The position numbers and the translations under genes are program-made. Shown here one piece after another: positions 9,042-18,322 of a DNA stretch of 64,000 nt. The DNA comes from Echinicola pacifica DSM 19836 (GTDB taxonomy: Bacteria > Bacteroidota > Bacteroidia > Cytophagales > Cyclobacteriaceae), in assembly GCF_000373245.1 (NCBI RefSeq), contig NZ_KB890756.1, forward strand, positions 222,003 through 286,002, read 5' to 3'. The stretch's first letter is position 1. The number at the start of each line of letters is the position of its first letter. The notes under the pieces were generated by a model that was not told the DNA's origin, did no database searches, and was given only the letters and a program-made list of their open reading frames with translations.

Positions 9042-10403
9042 ATGAATATAATCAACAGTAAAATTATCGCAATCTGCGGGCTACTCCTATGGGGGAGCCT
9101 CACTGCCCAAGCGCAGGAAAGCAAGACTAAGCATGTGGTCCTAATATCCATCGATGGATTCCGACCTGATTTCTATAGAGAAAGTAAGTGGCCAGCGCCA
9201 AACCTGCACCAGATGGCAGCCGCTGGTGCACAGTCAGAAGGTGTGACGGGGGTATTCCCCTCCGTCACCTACCCTTCTCACACCACCATCATCACTGGCA
9301 CCACCCCCGCAGAGCATGGCGTTTATTATAATGCGCCTTTTGAGCCGGAGGGACAGACTGGAAGATGGTATTGGGAATACGAGAAGATCCAAGCGCCTAC
9401 CTTATGGTCCGCCGTCCGCGAGGCCGGAATGAAGTCGGCGAGTTTTATCTGGCCGGTATCTGTGGATGCACCGATCGACTATAATATCCCTGAATTCTGG
9501 ACCTTGGATGGAGGCTATGGCCGCATAGAATCCATGCGCTCTAAAGAAACACCAAAGGGCTTCCTTCAGGAAATGGAAACTGAGGTCCTTGGTAAGATGA
9601 ATAATACCACCTTCAACGGTGACTACCTCAATAGGGAAGATCGCTCGGGAGAGATGGCCGCCTATACCTTAGAAAAGTATAAGCCCAATCTCATCACGCT
9701 TCACCTTATCGCCACCGATCACTTCCAACATGAGGAAGGCCGCGATGGACCCATGGTGAGGAAATCCATAGCCGCAGTGGATCGTGCTATAGGGAAAATC
9801 CAGGAAGCTGCCGAAAGAGCTGGAATCGCTGATCAAACGACCTTTATCATCACTGGTGACCATGGATTTGTGGATATCCACAGCGCCCTGAAGCCTAATG
9901 TATGGCTCGTGGAAGCGGGACTAATGGAAGATGCCAAGGATCGTGGCGATTGGAAAGCCACTTTCCACACCTCTGGGGCCTCCGCATTCCTGCATCTCAA
10001 AGATCCTAAGGATCAGAATACTTTGGATCAGGTGAATAATTTATTGGAAAACCTCCCTGCCAAGTATAAGAACCTCTTCCGAGTAGTGGACCGCGCAGAG
10101 CTAGACGAAATAGGTGCTGATCCTACTGCTGCTCTTGCCCTGGCTCCTATCAAAGGAATATCCTGCTCCTCCAGCTCCAATGGCGCCGCCCTCGGGCCTG
10201 CCAGCGGTGGAACACATGGTTTTTACCCGGATTTTGACGAAATAGAAACAGGCTTCGTCGCTTATGGTGCCAGCATCAAGGCGGGGGTAAACATCCCTGA
10301 AATGCACCTCACCGATGTGGCTGCACTGGTAAATCATCTTCTAGAATTAAATATGGATCTGGATGATAGCACTTTTTACCCAGGTGTACTTATCAGAGAA
10401 TAG
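9042..10403 (+). CDS. ENPP-type phosphodiesterase (alkaline phosphatase superfamily)
   Basis: Exported phosphodiesterase or nucleotide pyrophosphatase of 453 residues. It has a signal peptide ending TAQAQ, metal-binding D38 in SIDGFRPD, the nucleophile T76 in FPSVTYPSH, and later metal ligands in ATDHFQHEEG and TGDHGF. These match the ectonucleotide pyrophosphatase/phosphodiesterase family. It follows the TonB receptor by 13 bases and a terminator closes the unit, so the enzyme probably releases or processes the solute the receptor imports. Substrate class (nucleotide, lipid phosphodiester or phosphoglycan) cannot be resolved. Confidence 0.88.
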   Translation: MNIINSKIIAICGLLLWGSLTAQAQESKTKHVVLISIDGFRPDFYRESKWPAPNLHQMAAAGAQSEGVTGVFPSVTYPSHTTIITGTTPAEHGVYYNAPFEPEGQTGRWYWEYEKIQAPTLWSAVREAGMKSASFIWPVSVDAPIDYNIPEFWTLDGGYGRIESMRSKETPKGFLQEMETEVLGKMNNTTFNGDYLNREDRSGEMAAYTLEKYKPNLITLHLIATDHFQHEEGRDGPMVRKSIAAVDRAIGKIQEAAERAGIADQTTFIITGDHGFVDIHSALKPNVWLVEAGLMEDAKDRGDWKATFHTSGASAFLHLKDPKDQNTLDQVNNLLENLPAKYKNLFRVVDRAELDEIGADPTAALALAPIKGISCSSSSNGAALGPASGGTHGFYPDFDEIETGFVAYGASIKAGVNIPEMHLTDVAALVNHLLELNMDLDDSTFYPGVLIRE

Positions 10404-10430
10404 GTGAAAGAATAATTCCTTCCCATTACC

Positions 10431-10473
10431 AAAGTCAGCTGCAATAGAAATATTGTGGCTGACTTTTTTTTAT
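10431..10473 (+). terminator. Terminator after the ENPP gene
   Basis: Stem AAAGTCAGC / GCTGACTTT, with an inner CAATA / TATTG pairing, followed by a run of T. It lies 27 bases after the stop codon, before the convergent kinase gene. Confidence 0.85.
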
Positions 10474-10625
10474 TGTCAATAGAGAAAAAACGCCTGCACT
10501 TCTACCAAAAGCAGACACTAAGAGCTCGTTTAAAAACAATGCTTTTTTACGGCTTTGCTGAGTAGCACATTTAAAACCCAATAGGGCCAAAAGTGGAGAA
10601 TAACGGAAAGAAGAATATCCCTCTA

Positions 10626-11969
10626 TCAGACCACCTTCTTTTCACTTGCCTCCAGCACCAAAGCTGCACCATAGGCTGAGCCCAGTGGTAAGTCAGAAAA
10701 TATCAGTTCGTGATCCGGCAGATAAAACCGCAACAGGTCCATAAACACCGTATTATGGACAAAACCTCCATCGACGAACACTTTTGATATTTCGGCGCTT
10801 CCCTGAGCCATTTTCAATGACTCCACTTGCAGCAAGCTAAGCCCCCACAGCAGGTGATGATAAGCCTCTTCATAGCTTCCAAAAGCTTCTGGATTCCAAT
10901 TATTCCCGGAGAATAAGCCTTGAACTAGGGGGGTATCAGCAATATGCCTGGGATGGAAGGTGCAGGACTGCTTACCCGATTTTATCTCCTCCAAAATTTT
11001 TGCATCTGGCAGAATGGACTTATAATACTTCTCAGGCTTACCAAAAATCCCGTTGAGCTGGTCAATTTGATAATTGAATTCATAACCCATAAAAAACCTG
11101 GAGGCTTTTACAGGCTTTCCACTGATGCTGAGGAAATTCAGACAATCGCTATTCAGCTCCTCTTTGGTCAGTGCATCCTGAGTGAAGGGATTAAGAGAGA
11201 TGCTCCAGGTCCCGGTAGAGATCAATAAAAACGGATCTCTTTCGCGCACCAGGTAGGAGGCTAAGGCAGAGGAGCTATCATGAATGCCCACGCCTATATC
11301 CACCGCATGACCGCACAATTCCACCGGATACATCTGCCCGGTGGGAACCAGCTCTGGCAATACCCTGCTGATACCCTCATCCTCCACCCAACGATGGTAT
11401 TTACCCTTTTCGAAATCCCATAACCGCGTATGACAGCCTATGGAGGTGGGCTCGCTAACGGCTATACCAGTAAATATATAGCTTAGGTATTGAGGGAAAT
11501 GAAGGGAATAAACCACCCGGTCGAATAGCTCCGGCTGCGTCTTTTTTAGCCAATAGAGTTGAAGGCCCGAATTGAGCATGCCCAGTGAAGGCGAGGCTGT
11601 CTCGAGGCTATTTTGCTCCTCGGGATAGCTCCTGTAAAACTCCTCAAAGATCTCTTCTGGCACCTCTTTCAGGTAATTATATAAGGGAGTCAGTGGCTTT
11701 CCATCCTGTCCAATATGGACAAAAGATGCGCCGTAAGTAGAAAAATTCACCCCTTTGAGATGATATTCCGGGGACTGGCAAATGGCCTCCACCGTCGATA
11801 AAACCCAGCTTGTCAGCACTTCCAAGTCATCACATTCAAAACCGTCTTCATCCTCGGTCAGAGGGATCTTAAAATACTCCTGCTTGATTTCCACACTATT
11901 TTCATCAAACAAGAAGAACTTTTTATTGGTCTTTCCTATGTCAAATATGGCTATTACTGGTACGGGCAT
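10626..11969 (-). CDS. rhaB: FGGY carbohydrate kinase, probable rhamnulokinase
   Basis: ATP-dependent sugar kinase of the FGGY family, 447 residues from the chosen start. The start at 11969 gives MPVPVIAIFDIGKTNKKFFL, the usual N-terminal phosphate-binding segment; the frame is open to 12203 but that would overlap the isomerase gene and add 78 residues unlike the family. Other visible family parts are GTWSISLNPF and FVDGGFVHN. It lies 175 bp downstream of the rhaI-type isomerase in the same direction. Phosphorylation of L-rhamnulose to L-rhamnulose 1-phosphate is inferred from this context; sequence alone supports only FGGY kinase. Confidence 0.8.
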   Translation of the reverse strand: MPVPVIAIFDIGKTNKKFFLFDENSVEIKQEYFKIPLTEDEDGFECDDLEVLTSWVLSTVEAICQSPEYHLKGVNFSTYGASFVHIGQDGKPLTPLYNYLKEVPEEIFEEFYRSYPEEQNSLETASPSLGMLNSGLQLYWLKKTQPELFDRVVYSLHFPQYLSYIFTGIAVSEPTSIGCHTRLWDFEKGKYHRWVEDEGISRVLPELVPTGQMYPVELCGHAVDIGVGIHDSSSALASYLVRERDPFLLISTGTWSISLNPFTQDALTKEELNSDCLNFLSISGKPVKASRFFMGYEFNYQIDQLNGIFGKPEKYYKSILPDAKILEEIKSGKQSCTFHPRHIADTPLVQGLFSGNNWNPEAFGSYEEAYHHLLWGLSLLQVESLKMAQGSAEISKVFVDGGFVHNTVFMDLLRFYLPDHELIFSDLPLGSAYGAALVLEASEKKVV

Positions 11970-11989
11970 ATTGGTTTTATATTTATGAA

Positions 11990-12006
11990 TTCCCCCCTCC
12001 GGGGAA
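11990..12006 (-). other. Small hairpin before the kinase gene
   Basis: TTCCCC / GGGGAA stem with a CCTCC loop, 20 bases upstream of the kinase start on the minus strand. It could affect translation start or protect processed mRNA. Confidence 0.4.
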
Positions 12007-12007
12007 T

Positions 12008-12097
12008 AAAAAAACCGGCAATCCTTCCCATTCTTTTTACGAAGAAAATTTCTCAAACCTATTAAACCCTTTTCAAAAGTAAGGAATGGACTGCCGG
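12008..12097 (-). terminator. Intra-operon hairpin with U tract between rhaI and the kinase
   Basis: Read on the minus strand, CCGGCAGTCC (12097-12088) pairs with GGATTGCCGG (12024-12015), one G-U pair, and is followed by seven U residues (12014-12008). This is a long-loop terminator-like hairpin inside the rhamnose operon, so it may reduce kinase expression relative to the isomerase. Confidence 0.45.
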
Positions 12098-12111
12098 AAT
12101 ATTCTTTCTTT

Positions 12112-12128
12112 GCCCGCTGAAGGCGGGT
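12112..12128. repeat. Short GAAG-loop hairpin
   Basis: GCCCGC-TGAAG-GCGGGT, with the same TGAAG loop as the hairpin at 5773-5789. It lies just after the isomerase stop codon. Confidence 0.4.
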
Positions 12129-12144
12129 AAAGGATGATTTAAAT

Positions 12145-13428
12145 TTATAAGCCGGTGGAAATGCTTTTCGCACCGCGCGCTGCAATAAGTTCTTTGCGCA
12201 CATTCAGCTTTCTATACGCCCCGATCGGATCCAATGCACCGTCAGCTTGTATTCTGGCTTCTGCCAGTAAAGGTCTCACGTCGGTCCTATAGGCATTTTG
12301 CAGAATCTCCTGGGCCAGGGTGGGATCATTATTCTCCCGAGCCTCTTCCAGCGCTTGCCTATCCACCAATAAAGCTTGTGCATAAGCGATTCTGATCGCT
12401 TCCAGCGACTGCAAAAGGTCCTCCATAGGATCCTTGAGATTATGACTTGCATCTATCATCCATGCTGGATAAGGGTTGGAGGAGCTAGGATCTTCCATGC
12501 CATCCACCAGTTCGTTGAAGATCAAGAAAAGCTGATAAGGCTTCAGTGCCCCAACTGTCAGATCATCATCGCCATATTTGGAGTCGTTGAAGTGGAAGCC
12601 GCCCAGCTTACCCACCATCATTAGGGTGGCAACGATCTGCTCAATATTGGTATTGGGAAGATGGTGGCCAAGATCTACCAGGCTATACGCCCGATCTCCT
12701 AGCTTATCCGCCAGCATATGGGAAGTACCCCAATCCTGGATCACAGTCGAATAGAAATTGGGTTCGTAAGGCTTATACTCCACGAAAAGCTTCCAGTCGG
12801 AAGGCAAGCTGGCATAGATCTGCTGCAAGGAGTCCAAGGTCCGTTGAAAGGCCTTCTTAAAATTCAATTGACCTGGAAAGGAAGAACCGTCCGCCAGCCA
12901 TACGGTGAGGGATTTTGAGCCTAGAGCTTCACCGTATTTGATCACCTCTATATTATGATCCACGGCTTGCTTGCGCACCGCCTGGTCCACATGACATAGA
13001 GAACCGAATTTATAAGAAAGCTCTTGGTCTGCTTGATCCTGGAAGGTATTCGAATTGACAGCATCGAACACCAAGTTATAAGAATCTGCCAGCTGCTTGA
13101 TCGCCTCCACATCTCCGGGGATGTCCCAGGGGATATGCAGGGAGATGGCACCGGCAGACTGACTTAGCTGATGGAGAAGGCCCACATCGGCGATTTTGTC
13201 TTCCAAAGTCGCAGGCTCTCCACCGCCAGAAAATCTCCCAAACCGGGTACCGCCTGTGCCCAAAGCCCAGCTAGGTACGGCCACTTGGAAGTCCTTAAGT
13301 TTAGTGACGATCTGATCCGCCTGGAGCCCTTTATTGTTCAGGACTTTTTCAAGATGAGCAAAACTCTCCCGGTGTTCCGGAAGAGCCTGCTCGTTTATGG
13401 ATGCTAACTGTTGTTTTTCTATTCGCAT
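12145..13428 (-). CDS. rhaI: L-rhamnose isomerase, RhaI type
   Basis: TIM-barrel, metal-dependent ketol isomerase converting L-rhamnose to L-rhamnulose; 427 residues, close to the roughly 430 of the Pseudomonas stutzeri type. Visible family parts are AVPSWALGTGGTRFGRF near residue 50, LFVEYKPYEPNFY, SLVDLGHHLPNTNIEQ and GGFHFNDSKYGDDDLTVG, which contain the metal ligands. It starts 2 bases after the aldolase/dehydrogenase stop codon, so the two are certainly co-transcribed. It belongs to the RhaI form used with the fused aldolase-dehydrogenase, not to the enterobacterial RhaA form. Confidence 0.92.
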   Translation of the reverse strand: MRIEKQQLASINEQALPEHRESFAHLEKVLNNKGLQADQIVTKLKDFQVAVPSWALGTGGTRFGRFSGGGEPATLEDKIADVGLLHQLSQSAGAISLHIPWDIPGDVEAIKQLADSYNLVFDAVNSNTFQDQADQELSYKFGSLCHVDQAVRKQAVDHNIEVIKYGEALGSKSLTVWLADGSSFPGQLNFKKAFQRTLDSLQQIYASLPSDWKLFVEYKPYEPNFYSTVIQDWGTSHMLADKLGDRAYSLVDLGHHLPNTNIEQIVATLMMVGKLGGFHFNDSKYGDDDLTVGALKPYQLFLIFNELVDGMEDPSSSNPYPAWMIDASHNLKDPMEDLLQSLEAIRIAYAQALLVDRQALEEARENNDPTLAQEILQNAYRTDVRPLLAEARIQADGALDPIGAYRKLNVRKELIAARGAKSISTGL

Positions 13429-13430
13429 AA

Positions 13431-15539
13431 TTATCGCACAAAAGCGGCAGCAACACCACCGTCCACATTCAGAATATTACCCGTACTCTTGCTCAGGTCT
13501 CCGCCTACGAAGGCAAAAACCCCATTAGCAATATCATCCACACCGATAATTTCATTCAAAATGGTACGTTTGGCATAGAAGGCAGGAAGTTCTTCCACCG
13601 CAATACCATAGGCTTTGGCGCGGCCTTTGGCCCACTCGCCCTCCCAGATTTTACTTCCTTCGATGACCGCATCAGGGTTGACCACATTCACCCGGATCTT
13701 ATCCTTGCCCAGCTCAGCGGCTAATAGGCGGCTCATATGAACCTGTGCAGCCTTGGCCGTACCGTAGCCCACATTATTAGGACCAGATACCAAAGCATTT
13801 TTACTGGCGATATTGATGATATCTCCACCAAGTTTCTGTGCTCTTAGCACTTCCACACCTGCTTTAGAAACTGCAAATTGACCTTTGACAAGAATGTCTT
13901 GCAGCAAATCCCAATCCTGCTCAGAGGTCTGCTCGATCGGCTTAGAAATCGCCAAACCTGCGCAGTTTACGATGATATCCACCCCGCCAAACTTCAGTCC
14001 AGCGGCTTTATAGGCTTTCAGAATCTCATCACCCTTGGTCACATCCATCATCACTCCACCACCTACGTCCTTAGAGTAAGAACCTACCGCCTCATCGAGA
14101 CGCTCCTGGTTGATGTCTGTAATAAAGACACAGGCACCTTCTTTGGCCAGCTTGTCTGCGATGGCCTTGCCGATGCCGCCTGCTCCACCAGTCACCAGTG
14201 CGACCTTTCGGGATAGTGGCTGCTCTTTTGGCATACGCTGAAGTTTTGCTTCTTCCAGCAACCAATACTCAATGTCAAAAGCCTCCTGCAATGGCAGCGC
14301 AACGTATTCGGAAACCGCCTCCGCTCCTCGCATCACATTGATGGCATTGATATAAAATTCACTTGCCACTCGGGCCGTTTGCTTGTTTTTAGCATAGCTA
14401 AACATCCCTACCCCTGGCCAAATGATGATCACCGGGTTGGCATCACGAATTGCAGGACTATTGTCACGCTTATGATCTTCGTAATATTTCGTATAGTAAG
14501 CTCTATAATCCTCAAAATCCTTTTCCAACTTCGTCTTGATCTCCTCGGCATCGCTCAAGTCGATGTCCGCCGGGAAGTCCAATACCAAAGGACGGATCTT
14601 CGTTCTCAGGAAGTGATCAGGGCAGCTGGTACCTAGAGGCGCCAACTTCTCCATATCATGGCTATTGGCAAACTGCAATACGCGCTCATCATCGGTGAAG
14701 TGACCGACCATTCTATTAGACCCAGAAGCCAAGCCTCGGAGTACAGGGGCGATGATCGCAGCCTGGTCCAATCTCGCTTCAGGAGCCAGAGACTCCATAC
14801 GCTGACCGCCAAACACCGGACGCTTCTTGCCATAATTGTCCTCTAAGAACTGAGAAGCTTTGTCGATAACCTCAAGGCTATTGATATAACATTCATAAGC
14901 CGTATCTCCCCAGGTAAATAAACCGTGTCCGCCAAGCATGATGCCACGGATCCCCGGATTATCGGCAAGGGCTTTCTCCAATTGCAAAGCAAGGTCGAAG
15001 CCTGGCTTTTGCCATGGAACCCAAGCTATCTGTCCCTCAAAGAGCTCCTCGGTGATCTTCTCCCCATCCTTTGCCGCTGCTATCGCAATGGCCGCATCCG
15101 GATGAAGGTGATCGATATGACTGAAGGGAAGGAAAGCATGCAAGGGCGTATCGATAGAAGGCGCTTTGGAATCAAGGTCATAGATGCAATGATTAAACAA
15201 TCCCACCATCTCATCCTCAAATTCCAATCCGCGGTACACATTCTTCAGAGCATGTAATTTCTCAAGATAAAGTCCAGCCAGACCACTTTTGGTTAGGGTA
15301 CCGATGTCTCCACCAGAGCCTTTCACCCACATCACTTCCGTTTCCTTCTTCGTCAGCGGGTCGATCTCCGTAGTTTTACAACTTGTATTTCCCCCACCAT
15401 AATTGGTAATTCTAAGGTCCGAGCCCAAGATATTGGATCGGTAAATAAGAAGGGCTACCTCGTCTCCTTCCAGTTCCTGGGCTTTCTGCTCATCCCAGAG
15501 GTAGTTTACATGCTTAAAAGTACGTTGTGCTGTGCTCAT
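13431..15539 (-). CDS. rhaD: Bifunctional rhamnulose-1-phosphate aldolase / lactaldehyde dehydrogenase
   Basis: A 702-residue fusion. Residues 1 to about 430 form a class II aldolase/adducin domain, with FSHIDHLHPDA (His 141, 144, 146) and GGHGLFTWGDT. Residues about 443-702 form a short-chain dehydrogenase with TGGAGGIG at 450-457 and the S579, Y592, K596 triad. The aldolase splits rhamnulose 1-phosphate to DHAP and L-lactaldehyde, and the SDR part oxidises lactaldehyde, giving L-lactate in the known family. It heads the rhaD-rhaI-kinase unit, 126 bp downstream of the GH31 gene. The nearby lutABC could then use the lactate. Confidence 0.93.
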   Translation of the reverse strand: MSTAQRTFKHVNYLWDEQKAQELEGDEVALLIYRSNILGSDLRITNYGGGNTSCKTTEIDPLTKKETEVMWVKGSGGDIGTLTKSGLAGLYLEKLHALKNVYRGLEFEDEMVGLFNHCIYDLDSKAPSIDTPLHAFLPFSHIDHLHPDAAIAIAAAKDGEKITEELFEGQIAWVPWQKPGFDLALQLEKALADNPGIRGIMLGGHGLFTWGDTAYECYINSLEVIDKASQFLEDNYGKKRPVFGGQRMESLAPEARLDQAAIIAPVLRGLASGSNRMVGHFTDDERVLQFANSHDMEKLAPLGTSCPDHFLRTKIRPLVLDFPADIDLSDAEEIKTKLEKDFEDYRAYYTKYYEDHKRDNSPAIRDANPVIIIWPGVGMFSYAKNKQTARVASEFYINAINVMRGAEAVSEYVALPLQEAFDIEYWLLEEAKLQRMPKEQPLSRKVALVTGGAGGIGKAIADKLAKEGACVFITDINQERLDEAVGSYSKDVGGGVMMDVTKGDEILKAYKAAGLKFGGVDIIVNCAGLAISKPIEQTSEQDWDLLQDILVKGQFAVSKAGVEVLRAQKLGGDIINIASKNALVSGPNNVGYGTAKAAQVHMSRLLAAELGKDKIRVNVVNPDAVIEGSKIWEGEWAKGRAKAYGIAVEELPAFYAKRTILNEIIGVDDIANGVFAFVGGDLSKSTGNILNVDGGVAAAFVR

Positions 15540-15665
15540 TATTTTTTGATTTATTTATTTCAATTTAGTTATAATCTAAGGCGAATTTATTTTTTTTTGT
15601 TGACAATACTATCCTGTTCTGTACTGATAAGAACCACTCATATAAGTTATTGATCGTCAGTCATA

Positions 15666-18113
15666 TTATTCTAGGATAAAAGACAGGCTTGACTCAGGTG
15701 CTTTGGTCTGGGAAACATAGACGATTTGCTGCTCCGGATCATGGAAATAACCCGTTTTACCTGCCAAAACTTCCTGCAGCCCGATCGCTGCCAGGCTGTG
15801 ATCATTCACCCGCACCGCACTGAGCTGATCCTGAAGATGTACCTTGATGATATAGGCGCGCTTTCCGGGGTCATAGTCTCCCTGGCTCGCCCCTATGCTT
15901 ATATGTAAAGCTTCAGGATGCTCTTCCAGCTCCACCTTGGTGAGGCTATAGCCGCCCTCCATATACTTTTCGGACAGCCCGTCATCTTCAAATAATTCGT
16001 AGCTGGAATTCTCTCCCGGGAATATATCAAAGGTAATAGTGCCATAAGCTTGCTTATTATCATAAGCCACCTCATCCTGCATGGGGATGATGGCTCCAGC
16101 TTTGACGAAGAGGGGAAGTTTTTCGAGTGGACTCACGATGTTATAGTAATCCTTCCCTTGGTAGGCCGTACCATCCCAGTAATCGTACCAGGTGCCTTCA
16201 GGCAGATAGACGGTTCGTGTTTGGGCTTCTTTTTCCAGAACCGGGGCAACGATCATCTGATCGCCGAAATAATATTGGTCCTCCACCCCATAGGTATTAT
16301 AGTCTTCCTGATGCTCCAAAACAAGGGCCCGCATGATCGGCTTGCCGGTGCTATATTGCTGGAAGGCAGTGGTATAAATATAGGGAATTAACTGATAGCG
16401 AAGCTTATCATATTTGGTGAAGATCATTTCGGCCTCAGCGCCATAATTCCACGGCTCCTTATATCCAGGATGGTCCATACCGAAGACATGGGCGACGGGG
16501 CTAAACATCCCAAACTGCACCCAACGGGCAAAGAGCTCAGGGTCTGCCAAATGCTCAAATCCACCCATATTATGCGACCAATAGCCCACGCCTGAGAGTC
16601 CGATATTAATACCTGCTTTGATCACTGGCCCGTAATATTGCCACTCGCTAGGCCAGTCTCCTGCCCAGATGAAAGGGTATCGCTGGATGCCGGCATAGCC
16701 TTCGCGCGTATGATTCATGCCACGCATGCCGTTATATTCTTTAAATCTCTCATAAGGCGCCTTGGCATAGGCCACGGGGAAGACATTATGTAGCCGCTTT
16801 GCCTCCAGGGAGGTGGGACCTGTTTTATTACTTTCATTGGCCTGTCGGCCAAAAGCACTTCCTTCATCCGTTTTTAAGAACATCGCTCCGGTTTCGGCAA
16901 TGCGCATCACGCCATTTTCCCACCACCAATCTACAGCTTCTTCATCGAAGAAATTTACAAACTCACCAGGGTTATCCTCCTCGGGATATACATGGCCTTT
17001 GGCTCTGGCCTGATCCAGCAGGTCGAGCTCATTTCCATTGTCAAATCTCGGGCGGACATGCAGCCCCACCATATTTACATCCATGGCATATAGGCTGTCA
17101 AACATGCTCTGGGGATCCTTAAAAGTCTCCCTCCACTCAAAGGAAGTCGCTCCACTGCCTCCGTTTTTACCAAACATACGCCAGGTAGAATCCAGGTGAA
17201 GCACGTCAAAGGGAATGCCCTTTTCACGGTACCTTCTCGCCAGCTCCACCACATAGTGGGTAGAGGTCATCTCCTCATGTCCCCAGGTGCCCCCGCTATA
17301 AGTCCCCACATGCAGCCCATGGGCAAAGCGTGGTACTAAAGGTGACCTTCCTGTGAGCCCGGTATAATGGCTCAATAATCTGGAAAAGTCAGGTCCATAC
17401 ATAAAAAAGTAGTCCAGCTCACCGCCATCGGCCTGAAAGCGGATCTCCTCCGCAGCGCTGGACCCGAGGTCCCAATGACTGGCAAAGGTATTATGGAAGA
17501 AAATACCATAACCTCTGGTGCTCATAAAGAATGGCACAGGAGCATAGTTTGCTTCCAGCACATTATAGGCGCCGATGATATGTGGACGGCCAAGGCCTCT
17601 ACCCACATTCAGGCTCAGTTCCTTCCCGCGCTGATCCACAAAATCCATTCGTTCACCAAAGCCAAAGAAATGCTCATCAGCATGAAGGCTTTTGACGGCT
17701 CCCACGGCGGCATCTGATTGGAAAGCGCCCGACCCGCTGTCCCCTCCTTCGCCGGAAAGTAAGGTTCCCGACTGATCGTACACGGATATTTGCTGGTTTT
17801 CGTTGACAATCACCTTGATCCTTCCCGTATCAAAAGTATGTTGGCCATCTTTTTGGCTTTGTTTCACTTGGATCAGGGGAAACTCCTGCTGTGCCAGCAT
17901 ATAGGAGTATCGATCTTCAAAATTTCCGTCCCAGCTATATCGGGCCCTGAAGACTTCCGGGGAGTGGAACTCAAGAACTAAGACCCTTTGGCCGGAGCTT
18001 AGCACATAACTGTTTTTGGATTGGCTCAGGTTATTTGCGGTACTTTGGCCAAAAAGCTGGCCGGAATAGGCCAACAAAATGAAAAAAGCTGCAAAGAATT
18101 GTTTAGTATTCAT
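15666..18113 (-). CDS. Secreted GH31 family glycoside hydrolase
   Basis: Glycosidase of 815 residues with a signal peptide (MNTKQFFAAFFILLAYSGQLFGQ). The N-terminal galactose-mutarotase-like domain has HFFGFGERMD near 150. The catalytic barrel has D416 in MFLKTDEGSA as likely nucleophile and D486 in IWAGDWPSEW as acid/base; beta-sandwich domains follow. GH31 members act on alpha-glucosides, alpha-xylosides and others; KTDEG in place of the common KTDFG or KTDWG makes the exact linkage uncertain. It shares direction with the rhamnose genes and could free rhamnose-linked glycans for them, which is inference. Confidence 0.88.
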   Translation of the reverse strand: MNTKQFFAAFFILLAYSGQLFGQSTANNLSQSKNSYVLSSGQRVLVLEFHSPEVFRARYSWDGNFEDRYSYMLAQQEFPLIQVKQSQKDGQHTFDTGRIKVIVNENQQISVYDQSGTLLSGEGGDSGSGAFQSDAAVGAVKSLHADEHFFGFGERMDFVDQRGKELSLNVGRGLGRPHIIGAYNVLEANYAPVPFFMSTRGYGIFFHNTFASHWDLGSSAAEEIRFQADGGELDYFFMYGPDFSRLLSHYTGLTGRSPLVPRFAHGLHVGTYSGGTWGHEEMTSTHYVVELARRYREKGIPFDVLHLDSTWRMFGKNGGSGATSFEWRETFKDPQSMFDSLYAMDVNMVGLHVRPRFDNGNELDLLDQARAKGHVYPEEDNPGEFVNFFDEEAVDWWWENGVMRIAETGAMFLKTDEGSAFGRQANESNKTGPTSLEAKRLHNVFPVAYAKAPYERFKEYNGMRGMNHTREGYAGIQRYPFIWAGDWPSEWQYYGPVIKAGINIGLSGVGYWSHNMGGFEHLADPELFARWVQFGMFSPVAHVFGMDHPGYKEPWNYGAEAEMIFTKYDKLRYQLIPYIYTTAFQQYSTGKPIMRALVLEHQEDYNTYGVEDQYYFGDQMIVAPVLEKEAQTRTVYLPEGTWYDYWDGTAYQGKDYYNIVSPLEKLPLFVKAGAIIPMQDEVAYDNKQAYGTITFDIFPGENSSYELFEDDGLSEKYMEGGYSLTKVELEEHPEALHISIGASQGDYDPGKRAYIIKVHLQDQLSAVRVNDHSLAAIGLQEVLAGKTGYFHDPEQQIVYVSQTKAPESSLSFILE

Positions 18114-18322
18114 GAAGCTATTAATTGATTATATAGGATTATTTACGGTAACTTTATCATTGCTATCCTCCCAAGGGGAATTCTCAAGGGAAATATAAGC
18201 GAATATGCACCAAATGGTGTACTTTACTTACCTGTACCGATCCATATGGACGCCCTAGCAGTATGGTGCAGGATGAACCAATCAACCCAATGCTCTATCT
18301 TAGAACATTGAAAAAATAAGCT
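18114..18322. promoter_or_regulatory. Divergent promoter region, GH31 / lutABC
   Basis: 209 bp between the GH31 start and lutA, transcribed outward on both sides, so the promoters of both units should lie here. I cannot pick convincing boxes or an operator by eye. Confidence 0.4.
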
